NCBI GenBank assembly: GCA_017995875.1
Contig: JAGOIB010000005.1
Location: 13,401 to 37,050 of the forward strand
DNA from: Saprospiraceae bacterium
GTDB taxonomy: Bacteria > Bacteroidota > Bacteroidia > Chitinophagales > Saprospiraceae
Direction of reading: 5' to 3'
Length of the DNA: 23,650 nt
The notes below the pieces were generated by a model, which worked only from the letters and a program-made list of their open reading frames with translations, ran no database searches and was not told the origin of the DNA. The translations under genes were made by a program, and so were the position numbers. Shown one piece after another: positions 8,581-14,879 of this stretch (positions are counted from its first letter, which is position 1; each line of letters begins with the position of its first letter).

Positions 8581-8798
8581 ATAGAAGTTTCTGATGTCGT
8601 AAAATGATAGTTGAAACGATAAAAATAGAAACTCTCGGATACTCCGGCGGAGAATTCTCAAGGAGTGTCTGATTCTTCACAAAATCCACTGCCACTATCC
8701 TCAAATAGCAACATTCGTGGGTGAATCTGAAAAAAGACTATAAAGGGGTGGTTTCTATATATTATTTTTTTACATAATGTGTATTATATTGAAAAATA

Positions 8799-8808
8799 TA
8801 TATCTTTA
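8799..8808 (+). promoter_or_regulatory. Weak candidate promoter for the SPOR protein gene
   Basis: An A/T-rich block (about 8750-8825) precedes the gene. TATCTTTA at 8801-8808 matches seven of eight positions of TAnnTTTG, about 30 bases before the ATG. No convincing -33 TTTG is visible. The 257-base region 8581-8837 between the divergent genes holds nothing else I can support. Confidence 0.25.
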
Positions 8809-8837
8809 CATTACGAATTAAGTTAATATTAGGCTCT

Positions 8838-9905
8838 ATGACAAAACTACTCCTAAACATTACCCTGATCCTGATTTCGGATTTATTTGGTCCTCTCCAT
8901 GGGCAGAATACCCCCAATAAAGGTGGTGGCCCTGCGGTTCATGAAGCCCGTTTTATGGTTTCCAATGCCGAAACAAAGTCACCAATAACCCAGGCGCTTC
9001 TGATCGATAAAACAGGAAGGCAACTTGGGCAAACCGATTTGAATGGCAAACTGGTGCTTACCCTTCCTGCTTCGGACAGTGAAGTATACACCGTAAGAGC
9101 CCCTGGATACAATGCGACCCAGGTAAAGCTGACCAATGCTTCTAAAAAGGTAGCGGAATACCAGGTGCTGATGATGGAATTAAAAAATGGGAAGGAAGTG
9201 GTGGATCAAACAACCCAGAGCTCATCCGGAGAAACGGAAAAGGTTAAAGTTTATGTCAAACAGGATCCAACAACCTATAAGAAACCTCAAGGCGAAAAAA
9301 CCAAGGAACTTGAATTTGCTGTCCAATTGTCAGCATCTTCAAGGCCAATAACAGATAAGAGTTCACTAAGCTCCTGGGAAGAACTTGGTCCGGTTTATAT
9401 CCACACTGAAAATGGAATGTATAAAGTACGAATAGGCCCTTTTGACACTCAGGATAAAGCAAAGCAAGTATTGTTGCAGGCAAAGGCAAGGGGAAAGAAA
9501 GATGCATTTATTGTCATTCAGCAAGGACTTGAGCCTTTTAGTGCTCAAGGTCATCCTGCAGGCCAGTCGATGGAGGTTCCAATAGAGATAGAAGAAAAGG
9601 TAAATAATCCAACCCCAGTCAGTACTGTGACATCTCCAGCGCCAGTAGCCACTGATGATGATGTCATCCTTGAATATAAAGTGAGACTGGCTTCTTATCT
9701 CAAGCCTGGTGGCTTTAACACAAAGGATATTGATCAATATGGCCCTCTGGAATCTTACCGGCAGGGTGATTGGACTATCATGCTTATCGGTGGTTTTAAG
9801 ACAGCTAAAGATGCAGAACGGGTGAGAGACCTGGTGATTGCCAAAGGGTACAAAGATGCTGCTGTTGTTGTAGATAAAGGTGGAATACTGGAGTCTGAAT
9901 ACTAA
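8838..9905 (+). CDS. Exported protein with CarboxypepD-reg-like domain and two SPOR domains
   Basis: A 355-residue protein with an N-terminal signal peptide (about 1-22). Residues 36-115 form a carboxypeptidase-regulatory-like beta sandwich (ARFMVSNAETKSPI, QTDLNGKLVLTL, YTVRAPGYNA). A charged linker follows, then a first SPOR repeat (about 159-227; EFAVQLSAS, GMYKVRIGPFDTQDKAKQVL), a proline/threonine linker, and a second SPOR repeat (about 279-346; YKVRLASY, DWTIMLIGGFKTAKDAERVR). SPOR domains bind peptidoglycan stripped of stem peptides, mainly at the division septum, so a cell-wall role is likely. No known division gene is adjacent, so the exact role is open. The ATG at 8838 immediately precedes the hydrophobic signal. 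A hairpin terminator follows 71 bases downstream. Confidence 0.85.
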   Translation: MTKLLLNITLILISDLFGPLHGQNTPNKGGGPAVHEARFMVSNAETKSPITQALLIDKTGRQLGQTDLNGKLVLTLPASDSEVYTVRAPGYNATQVKLTNASKKVAEYQVLMMELKNGKEVVDQTTQSSSGETEKVKVYVKQDPTTYKKPQGEKTKELEFAVQLSASSRPITDKSSLSSWEELGPVYIHTENGMYKVRIGPFDTQDKAKQVLLQAKARGKKDAFIVIQQGLEPFSAQGHPAGQSMEVPIEIEEKVNNPTPVSTVTSPAPVATDDDVILEYKVRLASYLKPGGFNTKDIDQYGPLESYRQGDWTIMLIGGFKTAKDAERVRDLVIAKGYKDAAVVVDKGGILESEY

Positions 9906-9976
9906 TCGTCTGATAAGAGTTTGTTTTTGATTTAATTCTGAATTCTTCAATAAGAAATTTATAATGCCATGAAATG

Positions 9977-10010
9977 GATTTGCCGGGACGCCCCGGCAAA
10001 TCTATTTTTA
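9977..10010 (+). terminator. Rho-independent terminator, overlapping a possible promoter
   Basis: The stem is 11 bp and perfect: GATTTGCCGGG (9977-9987), loop ACGC, CCCGGCAAATC (9992-10002), then TATTTTTA. It would terminate the SPOR gene transcript. Unusually it ends only 12 bases before the next start codon. The same bases contain TTTG (9979-9982), 20 bases of spacing and TATTTTTA (10003-10010), close to the Bacteroidota -33/-7 promoter pattern. Confidence 0.8.
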
Positions 10011-10014
10011 CACT

Positions 10015-11547
10015 ATGTCAACCAAACTTCTTCAGGTAGATCATTTGTCCCTTGGTACTTCACGAGGACCAATTGTGCATAACCTATCCTTCCACATTTC
10101 TCCCGGTGAAATAGTGGCGTTGACAGGAAAATCAGGTAGTGGTAAAACCAGTATCGCAATGGCCCTACTGGATTTATTACCTTCTGCTATCCAGGTACAA
10201 GAGGGCACTATTCAATGGCATGGAAAGGACGAGCAGATACTGACACTTCCAGATGATCATGAAGTCTGGCCTCGTTTGAGGGGGCGACACATAGGCTACA
10301 CCCAACAAGATATCTTCTCTACGTTCGATCCTGTCTTGCAAATGGGCAAGCAAATGATCATGATCATCAGGGAACGTAATGATCAGCCGGACATCAATAT
10401 TGAGCGAGAACTCAGGATTAAAATGGAGGAAGTGGGGATCCATGATATTGACAGAATTGTGGTTTCCTATCCTCACCAATTATCTGGTGGACAACTGCAG
10501 CGATGCCAGCTGGCAATGTCCATCGTGATTATGCCTGAATTACTTATATCAGATGAACCCACATCGGCCATTGATAAAATCAATCAGCGGGAATTATTGG
10601 AAGTATTTTCTATGCTGCGGTCAAAATACAACATGGCTATCTTGTGCATCACCCACGAAGAAGCTGTTGTCAAATATCTTGCCGACCGTGAAATTCGATT
10701 AGACGATATAGTCACTGAAGACCCTTCATTTGATGCTAAACGTATCGATCAATATCCAAAAGGACAGAAGTCGGTACTGGAAGTTAAAGGTCTTGTATAT
10801 GCCCATATTTATGGTGGCATGGCCTATAAAAGTGGTGCTACAGTCGGCAAGCTGGACTTTGTTTTAGAGCAAGGAACATGTCTTGGTGTGGTGGGCGAAT
10901 CAGGTAGTGGTAAATCGACGTTAGCGCAACTTCTGGTGGGACTTTACTTGCCTTCCGAAGGAAATATAATACTGGGAGGAAAACGAATTGACTTCCACAA
11001 GCATGCAGATATCCATTATCTGAGATCTAAGGTACAACTCGTGATGCAGGATGGAAGAGGCTCTTTGCATCCTTATCTAACGATCAGGGAAATATTGGAA
11101 GAAGTACTCAAGGCAAAGAATAGTAAAGAGGTTGGGGGAAGTTTGAGTGAACTACTTAGCCAGGTGGAATTACCAGTTTCTGTGCTAGACCGTAAGCCGG
11201 GTCAGCTTTCAGGTGGAGAATGTCTTCGGGTCAGCCTGGCAAGGGCTATGTTGGTACAGCCGGAGGTACTGATCTGCGATGAATCAACTTCTGCCCTTGA
11301 TGGAAGGACGCGGGATAGCATTATAGAACTCCTCAAGCGACTGATGCAGGAAAAAGGTCTTTCGATGATTTTCATCTCTCATGATGAGCACATTATCAGG
11401 CGTATGGCCCATCAAATCCTTGTTATGTCAGACGGAAAAATTGTAGAAAAGGGGGCCGCCCTTGAAGTATTATCTTATCCAACACATCCTGTCACAAAGA
11501 AGATATTTTCTTCCCATGCAACGGTAGCGAAAAGCGATGGTCTTTAA
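10015..11547 (+). CDS. Fused two-NBD ABC transporter ATPase (peptide/nickel DppD-DppF type)
   Basis: A 510-residue protein holding two complete ATP-binding cassettes. The first has Walker A GKSGSGKT (38-45), Q-loop TQQD (96-99), signature LSGGQ (156-160), Walker B LLISDE (Asp180-Glu181) and His214. The second has GESGSGKST (294-302), Q345, signature LSGGE (398-402), Walker B VLICDE (Asp422-Glu423) and His456. The domain pair resembles DppD plus DppF, the ATPases that drive peptide or nickel importers, and fused pairs occur in this family. All catalytic residues are present in both halves. No permease or substrate-binding protein is in the window, so it must pair with permeases encoded elsewhere. 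The substrate is not readable. The ATG at 10015 lies 12 bases after a terminator stem. Confidence 0.92.
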   Translation: MSTKLLQVDHLSLGTSRGPIVHNLSFHISPGEIVALTGKSGSGKTSIAMALLDLLPSAIQVQEGTIQWHGKDEQILTLPDDHEVWPRLRGRHIGYTQQDIFSTFDPVLQMGKQMIMIIRERNDQPDINIERELRIKMEEVGIHDIDRIVVSYPHQLSGGQLQRCQLAMSIVIMPELLISDEPTSAIDKINQRELLEVFSMLRSKYNMAILCITHEEAVVKYLADREIRLDDIVTEDPSFDAKRIDQYPKGQKSVLEVKGLVYAHIYGGMAYKSGATVGKLDFVLEQGTCLGVVGESGSGKSTLAQLLVGLYLPSEGNIILGGKRIDFHKHADIHYLRSKVQLVMQDGRGSLHPYLTIREILEEVLKAKNSKEVGGSLSELLSQVELPVSVLDRKPGQLSGGECLRVSLARAMLVQPEVLICDESTSALDGRTRDSIIELLKRLMQEKGLSMIFISHDEHIIRRMAHQILVMSDGKIVEKGAALEVLSYPTHPVTKKIFSSHATVAKSDGL

Positions 11548-11651
11548 GTCATTGAAGCGGCCGGCCTCCGGGATTTAAATGGATACATAAGGAGTCAGGT
11601 TAAAAATAGTTAAGGAAAGATTAAAGTGCTACTACCTGATAATTATTGAGT

Positions 11652-11659
11652 TATATTTG
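11652..11659 (+). promoter_or_regulatory. Candidate -7 element for the 77-residue protein gene
   Basis: TATATTTG matches TAnnTTTG exactly, 63 bases before the ATG at 11723. The -33 region shows no TTTG at 19-21 bases. The transcript would have a leader of roughly 60 bases. Confidence 0.4.
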
Positions 11660-11722
11660 GAGGGCATTTAAAACTGCATAGGGGGTGTAACTAATTTTAT
11701 AAACCCACGTTGTATAACCATC

Positions 11723-11956
11723 ATGGTCAGAATTAAAAAGAATACGGTAAAATTGGCGGGCGTCATCGCTCTCTTTTGCCTTAGTCTGGCTTGTTTCACA
11801 TACATCAATTCAATAAAGTTTACGGACACCAAAGCAACTGAATCAATCTATGCTGAGGAGTTGGACCAGGTAGATCCGGAAGTATTGCCTGATGTTGAAT
11901 TAATAAAAAAATTAGTCAGGAAAGCTTTTGAGTTTATGTCAATGACCAATCTTTGA
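11723..11956 (+). CDS. Small hypothetical membrane or exported protein
   Basis: A 77-residue protein I cannot assign. Visible features: a basic N-terminus (MVRIKKNTVK), a hydrophobic helix at about 11-29 (LAGVIALFCLSLACFTYI; SLAC is not a proper lipobox), an acidic middle (AEELDQVDPEVLPDV) and an amphipathic, basic C-terminal helix (ELIKKLVRKAFEFM). That arrangement is coherent for a small single-pass protein, and an exact -7 promoter element lies upstream. These points argue for a real gene despite its length. Its last 23 bases overlap the 3' end of the convergent fmt gene, so part of both C-termini is encoded on opposite strands of the same DNA. It is preceded by the ABC ATPase at 175 bases and probably transcribed alone. 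Confidence 0.6.
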   Translation: MVRIKKNTVKLAGVIALFCLSLACFTYINSIKFTDTKATESIYAEELDQVDPEVLPDVELIKKLVRKAFEFMSMTNL

Positions 11957-12872
11957 TCTTATACCCATTAAGAAAGTCGGTCACATTCATTTTCCTTTTA
12001 CCTGCCACTTGTACTTCTAAAATTTCCAACACACCATCTATCGTTTGCACTAATAGGTGTTTTCCGGCTATGCTTATTTTGCCTGGAACACCACCATCAC
12101 CAGCGGTGTAAATTTTTGATTTCCAGATTTTGCATTCCGTTCCATCGATGGTCGTCCACGCCCCAGGAAAAGGAGCCATCCCTCTGATCAGATTATGAAT
12201 TTCATTGACGGATTTTCCCCAATGGATCTGGGCATCCTCGTGAAATATTTTTGGTGCATGACTCGCTTTGCTTTCATCCTGATTTTTCGGAATGATGGTG
12301 CCGGAGCATAGTTGGTCAACTGTTGCAACAACTAAATGTGCACCTGCATACATCATGCGATCATGCAGCATACCGGTATCATCATCTTCCAGGATGGGTA
12401 TCTCTCTTTGTAAAAGTATTTTTCCGGTATCGATTTGATGTTGAAGCAAAAACGTCGTAACACCTGTTGTTTTTTCTCCCCGGATAATCGCCCATTGTAT
12501 AGGTGCTGCGCCCCTATAGGCTGGCAATAACGAGCCATGGAGATTCATTGTCCCGAGACGCGGCATATTCCAGACAACTTCCGGAAGCATTCTGAAAGCA
12601 ACAACAACCTGAAGGTCTGCGTTGAGAGACTTCAGTTCATTGAGAAACGACTTTGCTTTAAGATTGACCGGTTGTAATAGTGGTAGATTATGTTCTAAGG
12701 CAAATTTTTTAACAGCTGAGGAGATCATTTCTTTCATGCCCCTGCCTCCCGGTTTGTCAGGTGCAGTGATGACACCAACGATAGGATAGCCTGCCTCCAA
12801 GAGGAATTGAAGGGAGGTTACGGCAAAATCCGGAGTCCCCATGAAGACGATGCGAAGATTTCGTTGGATCAT
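11934..12872 (-). CDS. fmt: Methionyl-tRNA formyltransferase
   Basis: Transfers a formyl group from 10-formyltetrahydrofolate to methionyl-tRNA(fMet) for initiation; cytosolic, 312 residues against about 315 usual. The N-terminal hydrolase domain shows FMGTPDFAV (10-18), the catalytic Asn110 and His112 in MNLHGSLLPAYRGAAPIQWA (109-128) and Asp148 in QIDTGKIL. The C-terminal OB-like domain runs from about 205, including EIHNLIRGMAPFPGAW. The start ATG at 12872 directly precedes RNLRIVFMGTPDF. A TACATTTG promoter element ends 5 bases before this ATG, implying a leaderless or nearly leaderless mRNA. There is no def (peptide deformylase) neighbour, unlike many genomes. The 3' end overlaps the convergent 77-residue gene by 23 bases. 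Confidence 0.97.
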   Translation of the reverse strand: MIQRNLRIVFMGTPDFAVTSLQFLLEAGYPIVGVITAPDKPGGRGMKEMISSAVKKFALEHNLPLLQPVNLKAKSFLNELKSLNADLQVVVAFRMLPEVVWNMPRLGTMNLHGSLLPAYRGAAPIQWAIIRGEKTTGVTTFLLQHQIDTGKILLQREIPILEDDDTGMLHDRMMYAGAHLVVATVDQLCSGTIIPKNQDESKASHAPKIFHEDAQIHWGKSVNEIHNLIRGMAPFPGAWTTIDGTECKIWKSKIYTAGDGGVPGKISIAGKHLLVQTIDGVLEILEVQVAGKRKMNVTDFLNGYKIKDWSLT

Positions 12873-12877
12873 TTAGG

Positions 12878-12885
12878 CAAATGTA
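12878..12885 (-). promoter_or_regulatory. Candidate -7 element immediately before fmt
   Basis: On the minus strand the sequence is TACATTTG, identical to the element before lemA and an exact TAnnTTTG match. Only five bases separate it from the fmt ATG, so transcription would begin at or next to the start codon. At 19 bases upstream is TATG, three of four bases of TTTG, supplied by the adjoining heptanucleotide array. Confidence 0.45.
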
Positions 12886-12893
12886 CAAGGCTG

Positions 12894-12937
12894 AAAGCAT
12901 AGAGCATAGGGCATAGGGCAGAGAGCGCATAGAGCAT
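12894..12937. repeat. Degenerate heptanucleotide tandem array (AGAGCAT type)
   Basis: Units read AAAGCAT, AGAGCAT, AGGGCAT, AGGGCAG, a nine-base AGAGCGCAT and AGAGCAT. The array lies 22 bases upstream of the fmt start codon, within the 208-base region between divergent fmt and the SCP2 gene. No long ORF or RNA fold is evident in it. Confidence 0.75.
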
Positions 12938-13039
12938 GGCGTAAAGGGAAAGGTAAAAGGAGCGATTTGCAAACAAAATGAATTAAGGTTTTAGCTTTGA
13001 TCTTTAGTTACGGAAAATTGTTGTTATTATTTTAAAACA

Positions 13040-13084
13040 ATGAGCAATCAGCTGGCTGAAAGCTTTAAACGCACAATTGAATGA
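13040..13084 (+). CDS. Possible 14-codon leader ORF upstream of the SCP2 gene
   Basis: An ATG at 13040 opens a reading frame MSNQLAESFKRTIE whose TGA overlaps the ATG of the SCP2 gene as ATGA (13081-13084), in a different frame. This is the arrangement used for translational coupling. The peptide has no recognisable similarity. It may be chance: a frame this short needs no selection to exist, so confidence is low. Confidence 0.25.
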   Translation: MSNQLAESFKRTIE

Positions 13085-13398
13085 ATTCTAGAGATTTTCT
13101 TTATGCATTACCGTCTAAAGTGGTTCCTGGAGCCGTGGATGGGTTGGACACAGTATTTCATTTTGATCTTGAAGGAGACAATGGTGGTCAATTTACGATT
13201 ACAGTGGCAGATAAAAAGGTTACAGTAACGGATGGCTTGCAAGGTGAAGCCAAATGTGTCGTGAGAGCTACCGGGGATAATTTTATCAATCTGGCTACGG
13301 GAGAGCTCAATCCCATGATGGCTATCTTGACGGGAAAGGTTAAAATCAGCAATCAAGGTGAGATGTTGCGCTATGCAAAGATTTTTGGCCTGATGTAA
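13081..13398 (+). CDS. SCP2 sterol-binding-like domain protein
   Basis: A stand-alone 105-residue SCP2 domain, a small lipid-binding fold. The typical opening LPSKVVPGAVDGLDTVFHFDLEG (10-32), the QFTITV and KKVTVTDG strands, and the C-terminal NLATGELNPMMAILTGKVKISNQGEMLRYAKIF are all in place, so the domain is complete. Bacterial single-domain members probably bind fatty acyl chains or other hydrophobic ligands; the ligand here is unknown. It heads a tight three-gene unit with MmcQ/YjbR (2-base gap) and a FAD oxidoreductase, whose biological link is not evident. The ATG at 13081 overlaps the stop of a possible 14-codon leader frame. Confidence 0.92.
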   Translation: MNSRDFLYALPSKVVPGAVDGLDTVFHFDLEGDNGGQFTITVADKKVTVTDGLQGEAKCVVRATGDNFINLATGELNPMMAILTGKVKISNQGEMLRYAKIFGLM

Positions 13399-13400
13399 CG

Positions 13401-13766
13401 ATGGATATTGAAACCTTCCGGCATTATTGTTTGCAATTGAAAGGAGTGGAAGAAACACTTCCGTTTGGTCCTGATACACTTGTATACAAAGTGATGGGCA
13501 AAGCATTTGCCCTCACAGGATTGGATGCTGAATCATTTGAAGTCAACCTGAAATGTGATCCTGAAAGAGCGATCGAATTGAGAGAGGAATATCCCGGAGT
13601 TATTATAGCCGGATGGCATATGAATAAAAAGCATTGGAATACGGTATATTTTGAACAGGGGCTGGGAAAAGAATTATTAACCGACCTCATCAATCATTCC
13701 TATCAGTTGGTAGTGGCCGGATTGCCCAAAAAACTTCAACAGGAATTACAACAATCAGATGAATAA
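13401..13766 (+). CDS. MmcQ/YjbR family protein
   Basis: A 121-residue member of the MmcQ/YjbR (CyaY-like fold) family. Marks are the opening MDIETFRHYCLQLKGVEETLPFG, the KVMGKAFAL strand, EVNLKCDPERAIELREEYPGVI in the middle, and GWHMNKKHWNTVYF towards the C-terminus. The whole domain is present at normal length. Family members have been proposed to bind DNA, but a specific role is not established. It starts 2 bases after the SCP2 stop, and its last 8 bases overlap the start of the next gene (ATGAATAA), so the three genes are almost certainly co-transcribed and the last two translationally coupled. Confidence 0.92.
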   Translation: MDIETFRHYCLQLKGVEETLPFGPDTLVYKVMGKAFALTGLDAESFEVNLKCDPERAIELREEYPGVIIAGWHMNKKHWNTVYFEQGLGKELLTDLINHSYQLVVAGLPKKLQQELQQSDE

Positions 13767-14757
13767 AAAAATACTGATTGTTGGCCACGGGTTAGTTGGT
13801 TGCGTACTCGCGCTCACATGTTATCGTAGAAATATTTCTTTCAGGTTAGTTGGTTATCCGCAGCCAGGTGAAGCATCCATGGCTTCTTCCGGATTGATTG
13901 CTCCGATTACAGGTAGACGTTATGTGAAAGCATGGCGTATTGATGAGTACATCTCCAAAGCGCTTGATTTCTACAGGTGGACCGAAGAACTGCTGGGAAA
14001 TGATTATTTTTTTCCGGTGGAGATTATCAGGTTCCTTTCCTCTGAAGAAGCTAGAAGGGCCTGGGACAAAAGACTCGAGGATCCTGAGTATGATGCCTAT
14101 GTTTCCAATAAGAAATATCAGCTATTGGATGAAATGGACAGACCTTATGGCATACTTACCGGAGGTTATCGGCTCGATACACCGGGTTGGGTCACCGCCA
14201 CGAGGCGTTTTCTGTTAGATAAAGGATTGCTTGAGATTCTGTCCGAACCTTTAGACACCATTTCCCAAACCGAAGAAAAAATAGTATTTACCACAGGTGC
14301 ACTCGATCCAAATGTTTCAATGGGTATCATTCCAAACAAAGGAGAATCGCTTATCCTCTTTATGCCTGATTGGGAGATTCCATTGATCATTAAGGAAGAT
14401 GTTTTTATTGTACCCTTAAATGAAGATCATTTATTTTGGGTGGGCAGCCATTACGAGCCCTGGCCTGAAAATGCGTTTCCAACGGAAGAAGCAAAACGCA
14501 GAATTCTGGATGCTATCAGGAAGGTATATAACGGAAGATTGGAAATCATATCGCATATGGCCGGAATAAGGCCCACGGTGGATGACAGGAGGCCGTTGAT
14601 CGGAGCATATCCAGGGCGACCAGGTCAATATATTTTTAATGGAGTAGGCACAAAGGGAACCAGTCTTGCCCCTTTTTGGTCAGAACAGCTTATTGCACAT
14701 ATTTTTGAAGGATTGACACTCTCAGCTGATGTTTTTCCCGGCAGATATATTCATTAG
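13759..14757 (+). CDS. DAO-family FAD-dependent oxidoreductase
   Basis: A 332-residue flavoprotein of the D-amino-acid oxidase/glycine oxidase type. The FAD-binding motif is at the N-terminus, ILIVGHGLVGC (GxGxxG at 9-14), followed by the ASMASSGLIAPITGRRYVK segment that contacts flavin. The second conserved block is near the C-terminus, MAGIRPTVDDRRPLIG then IFNGVGTKGTSLAPFWSEQL. The protein is somewhat short for the family. Substrates of relatives are secondary or tertiary amines of amino acids; this one cannot be specified. It overlaps the MmcQ/YjbR gene by 8 bases and ends the SCP2 unit. There is no terminator hairpin in the 122 bases after it. Confidence 0.88.
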   Translation: MNKKILIVGHGLVGCVLALTCYRRNISFRLVGYPQPGEASMASSGLIAPITGRRYVKAWRIDEYISKALDFYRWTEELLGNDYFFPVEIIRFLSSEEARRAWDKRLEDPEYDAYVSNKKYQLLDEMDRPYGILTGGYRLDTPGWVTATRRFLLDKGLLEILSEPLDTISQTEEKIVFTTGALDPNVSMGIIPNKGESLILFMPDWEIPLIIKEDVFIVPLNEDHLFWVGSHYEPWPENAFPTEEAKRRILDAIRKVYNGRLEIISHMAGIRPTVDDRRPLIGAYPGRPGQYIFNGVGTKGTSLAPFWSEQLIAHIFEGLTLSADVFPGRYIH

Positions 14758-14879
14758 AATGAACAAGTCTGCATTCTGATTGTATCCATTAGTGGTTAAT
14801 ATTTCGTTAAAGAGGCTAATCTCTTCTGTAATTTTACTATTTACTGCATCAATGTAATATCAATACTTAATGAACTTAT

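Noticed and set aside
8581..8661. Upstream extension of the subtilase by 27 residues
   Set aside because: It would place a charged stretch before a textbook signal peptide that starts at the ATG at 8580.
9366..9950. A 194-codon minus-strand frame opposite the SPOR protein gene
   Set aside because: It lies wholly antisense to a gene with clear SPOR domains, and its translation has no domain, signal or sensible composition.
11557..11572. GGCCGGCCTC after the ABC gene as a partner of GAGGCCGGC near 2366
   Set aside because: Only nine bases match in inverse orientation, which is too little to call a repeat.
12757..12972. A minus-strand frame covering the heptad array upstream of fmt
   Set aside because: Its protein is mostly a translation of the tandem repeat and of out-of-frame fmt.
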